This document shows, one piece after another, positions 43,671-54,800 of a stretch of DNA of 64,000 bases; position 1 is the stretch's first letter, and every line of letters begins with the position of its first letter. The DNA comes from Pedobacter punctiformis (GTDB lineage: Bacteria > Bacteroidota > Bacteroidia > Sphingobacteriales > Sphingobacteriaceae). A model generated the notes under the pieces. The model was not told where the DNA came from. It searched no databases and saw only the letters and a program-made list of their open reading frames with translations. A program made the position numbers and the translations under genes. The stretch is from positions 1,240,001-1,304,000 of the forward strand of contig NZ_JAPWGM010000001.1 in the NCBI RefSeq assembly GCF_027213715.1, written 5' to 3'.

Positions 43671-44960
43671 GTGGCAGATTCAGAAGCAACCCCCATCCTC
43701 ACGAAGCCCGATCCGTATGCGGCTTTACGTTTTCCGGAATTCAGATATTTTTTAGGCATGCGTTTTTTCTTTACGCTGGCCTACCAAATGCAGGCTGTTG
43801 TTATTGGTTACCACATTTATGATTTAACACATGATGCCCTTAAACTGGGACTGGTTGGTTTGTGCGAAGCCATACCTGCAATTGGTATCGCTCTTTATGG
43901 CGGGTACATTGCGGATAAAAGCGAGAAAAGGGCTTTGCTTACTAAAATATTTTCAGGGGTATTGATCTGTTCCATTTTAATGTTACTGGTGACCAGCAAA
44001 TACCTTAACCTGAAGGAAGACCTGATTGTTTTGATTATGTATGGACTGGTTTTTTGCATTGGAATTGCCAGAGGTTTTTTCGGGCCGGCTACATTTTCCT
44101 TAATGGCCAGAATTGTACCAAAAGAACTTTATCCAAATGCCAGTACATGGAGCAGCAGCAGCTGGCAGTTTGCAACCATTATCGGGCCACTGATTGGTGG
44201 TTTGGTTAACTGGCTATGGGGAATTACAGCGGCTTACATTGTAATTGTTGTATTGATTTCTATAGCGCTGGTTTGTATTTTAAGTTTCAAAAAGCATCCG
44301 GCAACTTTTGTGCCTACACAAAATATATTCGATAGTTTGGGCGAAGGCATTCGTTTTGTATTTAAAACGAAGATGATGGTTTGGGCAATGAGCCTCGATT
44401 TATTTTCGGTGTTTTTTGGAGGTGCGGTTGCTTTGTTGCCCATGTTTGCCAAAGATGTTTTTAATATGGGCTCAATGGGTTTGGGGATTATGAGGGGCGC
44501 TGCATCCTCTGGTGCGGTGATTACCATGCTGGCCATGACCCGCTTTTCGCCAATGAATAAACCCTGGAGAAATTTATTGATCGCAGTAACTGGCTTTGGA
44601 CTCAGCATCATTTGTTACGGCCTTTCTAAAAACTTCTATTTAACCTTGTTTTTCTTATTCCTGGAAGGTTCATTTGATAGCGTGAGTGTAATTATCCGCT
44701 CAACAATTATGCAGTTGCTAACCCCCGATGAAATGCGTGGAAGGGTATCGGCTGTAAATAGTATGTTTATCGGTTCTTCAAATGAAATCGGAGAATTTGA
44801 ATCGGGTTTAACGGCTAAACTGATGCGACTTGTACCTGCGGTGGTTTTTGGTGGCAGTATGACAATTGCTATTGCCGGGATAACCTGGTTAAAAACAAAA
44901 TCTTTAACCAAATTATCCCTGCAGGATCTTAATGAGCAAACCACAGCAGTTAAGGTGTAG
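43671..44960 (+). CDS. MFS transporter (EntS/TetA-like exporter)
   Basis: About 430 aa with 12 predicted membrane helices. Family signs are the N-terminal FPEFRYFLGMRFFFTLAYQMQAVVIGYHIYDLT, GLCEAIPAIGIALYGGYIADKSEKR (the cytoplasmic loop 2-3 motif) and RGFFGPATFSLMARIVP. TPDEMRGRVSAVNSMFIGSSNEIGEFESG is characteristic of the MFS_3/EntS group of effluxers. The substrate is unknown. I placed the start at GTG 43671; an in-frame TTG at 43620 would add 17 residues and begins right at the edge of a dispersed repeat. Confidence 0.88.
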   Translation: MADSEATPILTKPDPYAALRFPEFRYFLGMRFFFTLAYQMQAVVIGYHIYDLTHDALKLGLVGLCEAIPAIGIALYGGYIADKSEKRALLTKIFSGVLICSILMLLVTSKYLNLKEDLIVLIMYGLVFCIGIARGFFGPATFSLMARIVPKELYPNASTWSSSSWQFATIIGPLIGGLVNWLWGITAAYIVIVVLISIALVCILSFKKHPATFVPTQNIFDSLGEGIRFVFKTKMMVWAMSLDLFSVFFGGAVALLPMFAKDVFNMGSMGLGIMRGAASSGAVITMLAMTRFSPMNKPWRNLLIAVTGFGLSIICYGLSKNFYLTLFFLFLEGSFDSVSVIIRSTIMQLLTPDEMRGRVSAVNSMFIGSSNEIGEFESGLTAKLMRLVPAVVFGGSMTIAIAGITWLKTKSLTKLSLQDLNEQTTAVKV

Positions 44961-44979
44961 GTTTTTATCAGAGAGTGAA

Positions 44980-45198
44980 TTAAAATTGCCTGTTTTTACC
45001 CCAGATTAAATAAATAATTGAACCTAGAAAAGGGGCCAGAACAATAATTATAAACCACAAAACCTTCACGCCAAAACTCATGGAACTATTCCTTGAAATG
45101 TGGTATAAGGCAATTAAAATTAAGATTAGCCAGCAAATTGCCGGAATTATGATCAATAATGCGACTTGATTACTGCTGATACTGGTTTGTAATAACAT
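44980..45198 (-). CDS. Small membrane protein with PLDc_N domain
   Basis: 72 aa with two membrane helices: PAICWLILILIALYHI and the C-terminal FIIIVLAPFLGSIIYLIWGKNRQ. This matches the N-terminal membrane domain of cardiolipin synthases (PLDc_N) without the phospholipase D catalytic part. Such stand-alone proteins are common and uncharacterised. It follows the ABC exporter gene by 14 nt in the same direction, so they are probably co-transcribed. Confidence 0.8.
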   Translation of the reverse strand: MLLQTSISSNQVALLIIIPAICWLILILIALYHISRNSSMSFGVKVLWFIIIVLAPFLGSIIYLIWGKNRQF

Positions 45199-45212
45199 AA
45201 AAAACTGATTGC

Positions 45213-46967
45213 TTAAGCTTCAACAATCCTCTCGCCAATTTGTTGACGCCACATGGCCTGATATAAACCATTTTGAGCAATTAATTCTTCGTGTTTACCT
45301 TGTTCAATAATATGACCTTTTTCTAAAACATAGATCCTGTCTGCATGCTTGATTGTTGATAACCTGTGTGCAATTAAAATTGTAATGTGATCTGTTAAGT
45401 CAGAAACCGATCTGATGGTTTTGGTAATTTCTTCTTCGGTAATTGAATCTAAAGAAGAAGTTGCTTCGTCAAATACTAAAATATCCGGTTGCCTTAATAA
45501 AGCTCTGGCTATTGATAAACGTTGTTTTTCTCCTCCTGAAACTTTTACACCGCCTTCGCCAATTAATGAGTCTAAACCTTTATCTGCCCTGGCCAGCAAT
45601 GTTTGACAGGCAGCCTGGTTTAAAACCTTATAACATTCTTCATCTGTAGCATTTGGATTTACAAAAAGTAAGTTCTCTCTTATCGTACCCGAAAATAGCT
45701 GTGTATCCTGTGTTACAAAACCTATTTTCTCCCGCAGGGCATCTAAATCTATATCTGTGCTTGATGCACCGTTATATAATATCTGTCCTTCTTTAGGTTG
45801 ATATAAACCAACCAGCAGTTTCACCAAAGTGGTTTTTCCGGAGCCCGAAGGGCCAACAAAAGCAATGGTTTGTCCGTTATGCGTTTTAAAAGAAATTTGT
45901 TCTAAAGCATTTCTATTTGCCGTTTGGTGTTTAAAGCTGACCTCATCAAAAGTTAAATCATTAATCTTTTTAATGGAGATTGGATTATCTGGTTTTTTAT
46001 CAATAGGTGTACTTAAAATCCTTTTGAAATTACCCAGTGATACTTCGGCTTCACGCCAGGAAAGGATAACATTTCCCAATTCCTGCAATGGGCCAAAAAG
46101 GAAAAAAGAGTAAAATAGAAAAGAAAAATACTGACCTGCAGAAATCGTGTCGTCAAAAATTAACAGGAGCAGTACTACAATCATGGTACTTCTAACCAGG
46201 TTTACTGTAGTGCCTTGCACAAAGCTCATGCTGCGTACATACTTTACTTTTTTAAGCTCCAGGCCTAAAATCTTGTAAGTCGTTTTATTTAACCTTTCAA
46301 TTTCCTGCTCGGCAAGACCTAAACTTTTTACCAGTTCAATATTTCTTAGTGATTCTGTTGTAGACCCGGCTAAGGCTGTAGTTTCGCCGACAATAGAGCG
46401 TTGTATGGTTTTAATTTTACGGCTTAAAAACCAGCTTACGAAACTAATAATCGGAATGGCCGCAAAATAAACGAGGGTAACTTTGTAGCTGATGGAGAAT
46501 GAATAAACAATTACAAAAACCATCCCGATCAAACTTACAAAAAGTACACTGATGAATGAAGTGATAAACTTTTCAGAATCTAACCTTACTTTTTGTAAAA
46601 TACCCAGGGTTTCGCCACTTCGCTGATCTTCAAAAACCTGATAAGGCAATTTTAAAGAGTGTTGTAAACCATCAGCATACATTTTTGCACCAACCTTTTG
46701 TACTATTACGCTGGTAAAGTAATCCTGAAAGTTTTTGGCAATTCTGGATACCATGGCTGCACCAATGGCCAGGCCAATAAAACCTAAAGCTCCCCAGATG
46801 TAAGCACTTTTACTACTGAAGGATGATTTTTTATTAATGTATAAATCTAAAATTCGCCCTGTAAAATAAGGGTCCATAAGAGAAAAGCCAATATTTATGC
46901 CTGCAAGAAGGAGTGCCAGGGCCACAACCCATTTGTGTTTCTTCAGGTAATTTAATAATACGTTCAT
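45213..46967 (-). CDS. ABC transporter, fused permease and ATPase (peptide/multidrug type)
   Basis: 584 aa half-transporter of the MsbA/LmrA-like exporter class. Six hydrophobic helices span about 15-300. The ATPase has Walker A GPSGSGKTT near 371, a Q-loop in VTQDTQLFSG, signature VSGGEKQR near 475, Walker B ILVFDEATSSLDS near 495 and H-loop IAHRLSTI. Substrate cannot be predicted. It precedes a PLDc_N protein in the same direction, and a terminator that ends the neighbouring Oar-like gene lies just upstream, so it has its own promoter. Confidence 0.92.
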   Translation of the reverse strand: MNVLLNYLKKHKWVVALALLLAGINIGFSLMDPYFTGRILDLYINKKSSFSSKSAYIWGALGFIGLAIGAAMVSRIAKNFQDYFTSVIVQKVGAKMYADGLQHSLKLPYQVFEDQRSGETLGILQKVRLDSEKFITSFISVLFVSLIGMVFVIVYSFSISYKVTLVYFAAIPIISFVSWFLSRKIKTIQRSIVGETTALAGSTTESLRNIELVKSLGLAEQEIERLNKTTYKILGLELKKVKYVRSMSFVQGTTVNLVRSTMIVVLLLLIFDDTISAGQYFSFLFYSFFLFGPLQELGNVILSWREAEVSLGNFKRILSTPIDKKPDNPISIKKINDLTFDEVSFKHQTANRNALEQISFKTHNGQTIAFVGPSGSGKTTLVKLLVGLYQPKEGQILYNGASSTDIDLDALREKIGFVTQDTQLFSGTIRENLLFVNPNATDEECYKVLNQAACQTLLARADKGLDSLIGEGGVKVSGGEKQRLSIARALLRQPDILVFDEATSSLDSITEEEITKTIRSVSDLTDHITILIAHRLSTIKHADRIYVLEKGHIIEQGKHEELIAQNGLYQAMWRQQIGERIVEA

Positions 46968-46992
46968 GAAAGTTTTGTTGTTTGAAGTACAA

Positions 46993-47034
46993 ACATAAAA
47001 AAAGGGAACGGATATAAATCCATTCCCTTTTTTT
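46993..47034 (-). terminator. Terminator of the Oar-like receptor gene
   Basis: Arms AAAAAGGGAACGGAT and ATCCATTCCCTTTTT pair with one mismatch and are flanked by long A and T runs, 40 nt past the receptor stop. Confidence 0.88.
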
Positions 47035-47073
47035 ATGACTTTAGGCTAAGATACTTAGCGCCGATTATTTAAA

Positions 47074-50000
47074 TTAAAAGCCATAACGTAATCCAATCTG
47101 GAATTGATAAGGATTATTTGATGGATTTGCTATACCTGCATTGTTAACATTATAGTTGAATTTTTTATTTACAGCATCAAACCCGGGATTTTGCAAGGCA
47201 TAAAGTGCCTGATTGCCCAAAGATTCGTTAACACCCCATGTTTTCTTAAAGATGTTGGCTACGTTAAATGCATCAACAGACAATTCGAAATTATGAGTTT
47301 TATTGATTTTGAATTTTTTAGTGATTCTTACATCCACAATTCCGTAAAAACCATTAATACCGCCATTTCTAACTGCAATTTGATCGCCATATTTGTTGAT
47401 ATAATCTTTTAAGCTTTGGCTGGCCAGGGGATTATCTATAATGGCTTGCAAACCTGTACGCACATTTGCAGCTACATTCGGATTATTTCTGTCAAAAACG
47501 AAAGCTAAATCATTTGTGCCTACAAAATCTCCATTGGTATTAGCACCCGAAAGTAAACTGTAACGTGTACCTGCAATGCCCGAATAACGTACACCAATGT
47601 TAATTCCATAAAAACTTGGACTTGTTCCATAGAATACTACTTTATGTCTGAACTGGTTATCAGAATAAGTCATGTGGCTTAAATCACGCGGATCATCTTT
47701 AACCGGAAGTGATAAAGTAGAAGTATTGGCTACGTTACCATTGAAAGAAGTATTATCTTTTGTATCGTTCCAGGTATAACTAACTGAAATCTCACCATCT
47801 TTAAAATACTGGTAAGTACCGTCAACTACAATGGCAAACTGATTTACTTTTCCATCGCTGTTCATTTCCAGCACACGGCCTAATTTATTACTGATCCGGC
47901 CTTGTTGCCAGTCAGCAGCACCATTGGTTAAAGGAATAGAAGCTAAAGGAACATATACACCACGATTGGCCTCGTTTGAAATGGTGAAATATGGGGTGGC
48001 AGCCATGTTACGATCTACATATACATAATTATTACGGCCTAATGTAGCGTAACCCGTAATGCCAGCTTTTAACTTAGGTGTAAAAAAGTGGCTGTATGAT
48101 AGGTTTCCTTTATAAACCACCGGAACTTTAGCGCCTTTTGCATAAGTATTAATGGTTGGCAATTGATATTGACTTAAAGTAGGAGCGCTTGCCGCATTGC
48201 TGCGATAACCAGTTAAATAAGCAGTAGGAATACCTAAACGGGTATCAACTGTGCCATAATGTTTACCATCAAAAGTTAAGTTGTTAATGGTTACATAATT
48301 GTTAATGTCTGAAGCAAAAACGCCGGCACCAAAGCGGACGAAGTCGGTACGCTGTTCATTTATATCCCAGCTAAACTGTACACGGGGCTGTACCACGAAA
48401 GATTTCAATTTATTATCAGTACGGACACCAATTTCGTCAAATACCAGTTGATTTAATGGCGAAGATGGATAATGAGCATAATCCAAACGTAAGCCGGCAG
48501 TTAAATCAAGACCTTTAGCAAGTTTGGTTTGCATCTGGCCGTATATTCCAGCATTTATAATTCCTGCATTTACACTTGGATCAGCCATTAAAGGCACTTC
48601 TCTAAAATAACGGTACGCAGTTCCGTTTTCATAATTGGTAAAGGTTGGTACTTTTGTTCCATCAGGCTGGGTTACTGTTCCGGCTTGAACGTGGAAACGT
48701 CCGTTTACCTCGCTACCATATAGAGAGTGGGCATGGGTGTACATAAAATCAACACCAAAAGTGTATTTTACCTTATCGGTATTGTAATATAGGTTATCTA
48801 CAAATTGCAACACGTTATTGGTAAAACCTTCCTGCGCAAAACGGTGACCACCCATTTCGATATTGGTTGCTTTGTTTGTACCGTTAATTACCGAAGTAAC
48901 CCCCTCAACAATTACACGTGGGATATTAGATGCGGGTAACTGATTGCCCGGGCTACTTTTTTGGTAGGTGTAAAGGTATTGTACTTTTAACTCATTGGTT
49001 AACCTCGAATTGATAGAAGTACGTAAAGTAGCCAATAAGCTATTGTCTACGTTTTTATCGTTACCGTAAGATTCGTATAAGTTAATCGCTGTATTATCTT
49101 CCAAACCTAAATTATTTCGGTCGTTGGTGTAATTATCGCGGATGGTTAATAAGTTTTTATCATTAATCTGCCAGTCAATACGGGCAAAAGCTGCATCAGA
49201 ACCTCTTTGTTTAGGAAATGAGCCATATTGAGGCGTATTGGCTACGCCATATTTAGAACGGGCCACACCAACAAAATAATCCAGTGTAGAACGGTTAATG
49301 TTATAACGCAATTCGTCTGCTCCTGATTGAACATCGGCAATTAACAAAGGACGGGCATCTCTTTGATGATCCCATGCCACGAAAAAGTGTAATTTATCTT
49401 TAATAATCGGGCCACCCAATGAGAAACCATATTGGTAGGTCGAAAAATCTGCCTGACGTTTGTTCCCCCTGATGTCGTAACCACTCGATAACCAGTCTGC
49501 ACGGCCATAAGTAAATGCACTTCCCGATAAAGTATTGGTACCTTGTTTGGTTACCGCACTCACCGTACCGCCACCACTGCGGCCATAAGTAACATCGTAC
49601 TGATTGGTTACGACTTTAAATTCACGAACCGCTTCGATTGAAATGGAGTATGGAGCACCACTCCGGCTGGTTGTAGAACCTGCCGAGGTTGGGTTTTTAG
49701 CATTCATCCCATCAATAGTATAATTGGTAGAAGAACCCAGTTGCCCTGAAATGTTACCTCCTTTGCTCAGCGGGGATAAATCCATTAACGAAGTAAAATT
49801 ACGTCCGTTTACTGGTAGCTGCGTAATGGCTTTGGCCGAAATGGCCGTCGCTGCGCCAATGTTTTCTATTTTATTTTTTAAACCCGAAGCCACAACCTGT
49901 ACGGCTTCTAAATTTTGAGATGCTTCCTGCATACCAATGGCAACCTTTATGGCATCGCCCTGATTTAAAAAGTATCCACTCCTGGTTTGTTCTCCAAAGC

Positions 50001-50256
50001 CCACATAAACTGCCTTTACAGAATAAGGACCGCCTAAAGGAAGTTCTTTAAAAGTATATTCTCCTTTTGCATTAGTAGATGTTTTGGTGGTGAAACCCGT
50101 AGATTCATTCCGGATTTGTACAGAAGCACCGGGAATGGGCTTCTTTTGTTCGTCGATAACGCTTCCTGATATTGAAGCCTGAGTTGTTTGTGCAATTGCC
50201 TGATTGTGGACAAAGCAAAACAGCAGCAATACTGCAATAAGTAAATTTTTGATCAT
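47074..50256 (-). CDS. TonB-dependent receptor, Oar-like
   Basis: 1060-aa outer-membrane protein. A signal peptide ends at QAIAQ (about 22). A carboxypeptidase-regulatory-like beta-sandwich (about 28-112: ASISGSVIDEQKKPIPGASVQIRN) precedes a plug (about 118-235: LPVNGRNFTSLMDLSPL, STNYTIDGMNAKNP) and a 22-stranded barrel that ends in the aromatic QFQIGLRYGF. It lacks the SusD partner of polysaccharide uptake systems. The Oar type exports or imports large substrates in myxobacteria and Bacteroidetes; the ligand is unknown. Single gene with its own terminator. Confidence 0.92.
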   Translation of the reverse strand: MIKNLLIAVLLLFCFVHNQAIAQTTQASISGSVIDEQKKPIPGASVQIRNESTGFTTKTSTNAKGEYTFKELPLGGPYSVKAVYVGFGEQTRSGYFLNQGDAIKVAIGMQEASQNLEAVQVVASGLKNKIENIGAATAISAKAITQLPVNGRNFTSLMDLSPLSKGGNISGQLGSSTNYTIDGMNAKNPTSAGSTTSRSGAPYSISIEAVREFKVVTNQYDVTYGRSGGGTVSAVTKQGTNTLSGSAFTYGRADWLSSGYDIRGNKRQADFSTYQYGFSLGGPIIKDKLHFFVAWDHQRDARPLLIADVQSGADELRYNINRSTLDYFVGVARSKYGVANTPQYGSFPKQRGSDAAFARIDWQINDKNLLTIRDNYTNDRNNLGLEDNTAINLYESYGNDKNVDNSLLATLRTSINSRLTNELKVQYLYTYQKSSPGNQLPASNIPRVIVEGVTSVINGTNKATNIEMGGHRFAQEGFTNNVLQFVDNLYYNTDKVKYTFGVDFMYTHAHSLYGSEVNGRFHVQAGTVTQPDGTKVPTFTNYENGTAYRYFREVPLMADPSVNAGIINAGIYGQMQTKLAKGLDLTAGLRLDYAHYPSSPLNQLVFDEIGVRTDNKLKSFVVQPRVQFSWDINEQRTDFVRFGAGVFASDINNYVTINNLTFDGKHYGTVDTRLGIPTAYLTGYRSNAASAPTLSQYQLPTINTYAKGAKVPVVYKGNLSYSHFFTPKLKAGITGYATLGRNNYVYVDRNMAATPYFTISNEANRGVYVPLASIPLTNGAADWQQGRISNKLGRVLEMNSDGKVNQFAIVVDGTYQYFKDGEISVSYTWNDTKDNTSFNGNVANTSTLSLPVKDDPRDLSHMTYSDNQFRHKVVFYGTSPSFYGINIGVRYSGIAGTRYSLLSGANTNGDFVGTNDLAFVFDRNNPNVAANVRTGLQAIIDNPLASQSLKDYINKYGDQIAVRNGGINGFYGIVDVRITKKFKINKTHNFELSVDAFNVANIFKKTWGVNESLGNQALYALQNPGFDAVNKKFNYNVNNAGIANPSNNPYQFQIGLRYGF

Positions 50257-50387
50257 GATTAGTTCTGATTGTTTTCTGTGCGCAAAGATGTTTACTTAGT
50301 GTTAATTGAAATTGGATTTTACATTAACAAAAGATTATCAGTTTAACCGAATGTATTTTAAATGTAAATAACGAATTGCCCCGAGAC

Positions 50388-50413
50388 GTCATTGCGAGGC
50401 ACGAAGCAATCTC
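50388..50413. repeat. Dispersed intergenic repeat (GTCATTGCGAGG family)
   Basis: GTCATTGCGAGGCACGAAGC and the bases after it match a noncoding element that I recall from many Bacteroidetes genomes. Parts recur in inverted orientation at 57691-57706. Confidence 0.6.
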
Positions 50414-50475
50414 AGCGATAGAACAGAAAACCCATCGTTTCTTTGTTTACCGCATCATGCACATTTCAAAAGCAT

Positions 50476-50511
50476 AAAAAAAGCGACCTGTCTAAATTAA
50501 CAGGTCGCTTT
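50476..50511 (-). terminator. Terminator of the amidohydrolase operon
   Basis: AAAGCGACCTGT (50480-50491) and ACAGGTCGCTTT (50500-50511) form a perfect 12-bp stem. On the minus strand a T run follows, 22 nt after the stop codon. Confidence 0.88.
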
Positions 50512-50532
50512 AATGTACACGCTAAAACAAGT

Positions 50533-51846
50533 TTACTTCTTCTCTGCTTCGTACTTATCACTGAATTTTTTATCCAGTTGTTTATGCAAATTATCCAGGT
50601 TAATATCTCTGCCCTGAATAAAAGCTTGTTCTACTTTGTTCGTCTTCATATCCAAAGCATCACCAGCAGAAATAAAGAAGGTTGCATCCTTGCCATTTTC
50701 AATGCTTCCGGTGGTTTTATCAACGCCCATTACCTTTGCTGCATTTAAAGTAATGGTAGAAAGTGCTTTTTCTTTATCCAATCCCCATGCAGAAACCGTT
50801 CCGGCCATAAAGGGCAAATTGCGTTGTTGCCAGTAACCATCAATACTAACCACTACGTTAATGCCTGCATTGGCTAAAATAGCTGCGTTTTTATAGGGCA
50901 TATTCACGTCATCATCGTTATTGTTTGGCAGGGCATGAGGTTGTTTAACCACCACACTGATGTTATTGTTTTTTAGGAAATCGATGACCAGATAACCTTC
51001 ATCAGCTCCTGTAATAACCGGAGTAATGCCAAATTTCTTCGCGAAATTTACAGCAGCGACAATGTCTTTCTGTCCATCAGCTGCAATAAATAACTTTTCT
51101 GTTCCACTGAAAACTGGTTTCATGGCTTCGAAGCGGGTATTAATAACTTCAGGCTTACCCATTTCACTGTAGGCTTTAGCTTCAGCGAAAAAAGAAGTTA
51201 ACTGGTTAATGGCAGTTTGCGTACGCTCGGCTAATGCTTCTGCCGAAACTTGCGGCCTGCCAAAACCACCTCTAAAACGAGGTGTAACCGGCCAGGTCAT
51301 GTGCATGGCATCGTCCGTTTTAATAACTGCATCTTCCCAATTCCAGGCATCCAGTTGTACAACAGATGAACTTCCGGAAACCACTCCGCCTTGTGGCGTA
51401 GGTTGGGCCATTAAAACACCATTGCTGCGCAAAGTAGCAGGCACTTTGGAATCTGTATTGTAAGCTACAATAGAACGAATGTGCGAATTAAAATCACCAA
51501 TTTCCTGAAAATCAAGCGTCGCTTTTACGGCCTCAATTTCTATCAGACCAAGATTAGTGGTTGCCGCAATAAAACCAGGATAAACGTGCTTCCCACTGGC
51601 GTTAATCCGTAATACATCATCTTGCGGTACCTGTCCGTTGGTAGTTACCGATATAATTTTACCATTTCCAAAAAGTATGGTTCCGTTTTCTATGATGGTT
51701 CCATTACCTACGTGTACAGTGGCGCCAGTGATGGCTATGGTTTTGCTTTGCTTTTTTGCCGGTGATATGTTCGCTTGTGCAAAGCAGATCAGGCTGCATG
51801 CCGATAGCACCAGACTGAGCATATAAGGTTTAATATTAGTGCGCAT
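50533..51846 (-). CDS. Amidohydrolase-fold protein lacking metal ligands
   Basis: 437 aa. A signal peptide (about 1-24, ending CFAQA) precedes an amidohydrolase/imidazolonepropionase-like fold: N-terminal ITGATVHVGNGTIIENGTILFGNGKI and C-terminal TLNAAKVMGVDKTTGSIENGKDATFFI. Where an active enzyme has PGFIDxHxH, this one reads YPGFIAATTNLG, and I find no replacement His pair or the Asp of the final strand. It is therefore probably a non-catalytic module. Its ATG overlaps the upstream amidohydrolase gene by 11 nt, suggesting that the two form a complex or act in one pathway. Confidence 0.82.
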   Translation of the reverse strand: MRTNIKPYMLSLVLSACSLICFAQANISPAKKQSKTIAITGATVHVGNGTIIENGTILFGNGKIISVTTNGQVPQDDVLRINASGKHVYPGFIAATTNLGLIEIEAVKATLDFQEIGDFNSHIRSIVAYNTDSKVPATLRSNGVLMAQPTPQGGVVSGSSSVVQLDAWNWEDAVIKTDDAMHMTWPVTPRFRGGFGRPQVSAEALAERTQTAINQLTSFFAEAKAYSEMGKPEVINTRFEAMKPVFSGTEKLFIAADGQKDIVAAVNFAKKFGITPVITGADEGYLVIDFLKNNNISVVVKQPHALPNNNDDDVNMPYKNAAILANAGINVVVSIDGYWQQRNLPFMAGTVSAWGLDKEKALSTITLNAAKVMGVDKTTGSIENGKDATFFISAGDALDMKTNKVEQAFIQGRDINLDNLHKQLDKKFSDKYEAEKK

Positions 51847-54800
51847 GTTCTTGTTCGGTTAATTCAGCTGAATAATTTTCTAAAGTTTCGCAATTGTATA
51901 AACGTGGAGCTTCACTAACCGGACGTTGTGTGCGGCCACCTTTACTCTTGCTTTCTAACATTTTTTGAATCAGGCGGGCCTTTTCAATTTGCTGAGCTTT
52001 AATTACCTGAGCATCTTTTTCAATGTCCCAGTAGGCAACACCATCAACAAAAGTTTTTTCGGCTTTTGCATAAATAGATAAAGGATCGGCAGACCAAACG
52101 ACAACATCGGCATCTTTTCCTGCTTTCAAGCTTCCTACTTTACCATCAATGTGAAGCATTTTTGCCGGGTTAAGGGTTACAAATTTAAAGGCTTCTTCTT
52201 CTGGTACACCACCATATAAAACGGCTTTACCGGCTTCCTGATTTAAACGACGGGCCATTTCAGCATCATCAGAATTAAATGCAGTAGTAATGCCCACGTT
52301 ATGCATAATCTTTCCGTTATAAGGAATGGCTTCTGCAACTTCGTTTTTATAAGCCCACCAATCTGAAAAAGTTGAACCTGCAATACCATGCGCTTTCATT
52401 TTATCCGCCACTTTATAGCCTTCTAAAATGTGTGTAAAGGTGTTTATTTTAAAGCCCATGCTGTCTGCAGCATGAATTAACATATTAATTTCGCTTTGTA
52501 CATAAGAGTGACAGGTAATGAAACGTTTGTTGTTCAAAATTTCGACAATGGCATCCAGTTCCAAATCACGGCGTACATTGTTGCCTTTTGCCGACATGGC
52601 TTTTGCATATTCTTTGGCGCGGGTAAACTCATCAATATAAGTTTGCTCAACACCCATGCGTGTTACCGGGAAACGTAGCCCGGTTCCGAAATTGCTTTGC
52701 TTAACGTTTTCGCCTAATGCAAATTTGATGAAACCATCCGCACCTGCAAATTTTAACTCTTCAGGCGATTTGCCCCAGCGTAATTTAATAAGCTGTGACT
52801 GACCACCAATTGGGTTTGCGGAACCGTGAAGAATGTGAGAAGTAGTTACGCCACCTGCCAGCTGACGGTAAATGTTTACATCTTCAGAATTGATGATGTC
52901 GGCAATACGAACCTCGGCAGATACCGATTGTGCACCTTCATTTATGCCACCAGAACCAGCAATGTGCGAATGCTCATCGATAATGCCCGGTGTAATGTGT
53001 TTCCCTGTAGCGTCAATCACCTTAGCATTTCCTGCCGGAAGGTTTTTGCCTACCGCTTTAATTTTACCATTTTCTAAAAGCACATCTGCATTTTGCAAGA
53101 TGCCTTCTTTCTCATTAGTCCAAACGGTACCATTTTTAAGCAATACGGTTTCCTGCTTAGGCAATTCAGCATTTCCAAAAGCACCAAAAGGGTAAAGCAA
53201 GGTACCCGTTGCTAATGATGGCTTGGGCTCATCAGGTTTAGGCGTTTCTTTTGAAGCCTCCTTAAAAGTCGCTGTAAATCTTCCGGTACTTCCATCTGCA
53301 AGGGCCGATTCGCCTTTAAAAGTTAATGGATTAGCAGCCGTCAGGTAGCCACTTAAACGAACATCGCCTTTAGGGTTTTTCTTTAAATTAAAATTAATGC
53401 TTACCCAATCGCCGTTGCGGCTAAAAGTAGCTGTGGTTTTAACGCTGTCAACGCCCGTTCTTTCAATAGCTGCAACAGAGCCACCGCCCGTTCCGGTAAT
53501 TTTTAAAATCAAAGCACTAATACCATCTACGTTTAGGTTATATATACCACGTACATCGGCAACATCCATTTTGTTTACAATAAAGCGTTTGCCTTGTACC
53601 CAGTTTTCGAAGATGATGTTTCCATTTTTAAATAAATTATCAGATGAGATCAGGAAGTTGGCTACTTTACCTTTTTCCAGTGAACCTACTTTATCGCTGA
53701 TGCCTAAAATAGAAGCCGGAACCTCAGTTACCGATTGTAAAGCTTGTTTCTCTGTTAATCCATTTTCTATAGCTGTACGAATATTCGCCCAGAAATCACG
53801 GCTGTTTTCCAGACCAAATGCAGTTAAAGCAAATTTAATTCCTGCTTTTTCCAGCGCTGCAGGATTTGCCGGGGCCATTTCCCAAGCCTTCATTTGTGCC
53901 AGCGTAATATTTCGCGCTTCCGCCGGATCTTCTACATCATAAGCTTTAGGAAATGCCAGTGGAATAATCAAAGTTGCACCTGTAGCTTTAACTTCGCTAA
54001 TTCTTTGGTACTCGTCTCCGGTAGATTTAATAATGTATTGCTTGCCAAATTCTTTGCCAATTTTATCGGCACGAAGAACATTAGCCCAACCATCTGCTTC
54101 AAAGATTTGAGGCATGTTTTGCTGTTTACCAAATTCTTCTAAAGAAATATTGTATTCTTCTTTTTGTTTACCATACCACTGTGCATCATAATAGGTTTGA
54201 CGCAATAAAGCAATAGATCCCATTAAAGAAGTTGGATAATCATTTGCGGACGATCCTTTGTTAAAAGAATAATTTGCTGCGGTTTGATCTTTCAGAAATA
54301 CATTGTTATCTGTTGCATCATTTAGGGTTACAGCGGCAGAAACACCACGGGCAATCCCATCCCGGTTAATTACATTTACACTTCCAAAACCAACCTTGCG
54401 CAGCTCATCGGCCTTTTTACCGTCAGCACTAAAAATAGTTTTAACAGAAGTTTCTGGTCTGATGGCCTCGTTCCAGTTGTAAGCACCTTTTTTAGTCGAT
54501 ACAAAAACAGACTGGCGGGCGCCTCCGAAACCCCTGGCTTGCGTAGCAACTTCAGGAATGCCGTAGCTGGAGAAAGCATCAATTAAAGACGGATAAATAA
54601 ATTTTCCTTTTAAATCAATTACAACATAACCTTTAGGTACAGCCATACCAGCACCAACCGCTTGTATGGTTTGTCCTTTAATTAAAAGGGTGGCATTTGT
54701 TAAGGTTTGATTGGCATTAACTACAATCGTTGCGTTGGTAAAGGCAAACATTCCCGGTCTGGTATCGTAAGAACCATTTACAGGATAGGTTGTTTGCTGT

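Noticed and set aside
53397..53942. 181-codon ORF on the + strand inside the amidohydrolase gene
   Set aside because: It is antisense to a well-supported coding frame, is low in recognisable motifs and has no promoter or start context.
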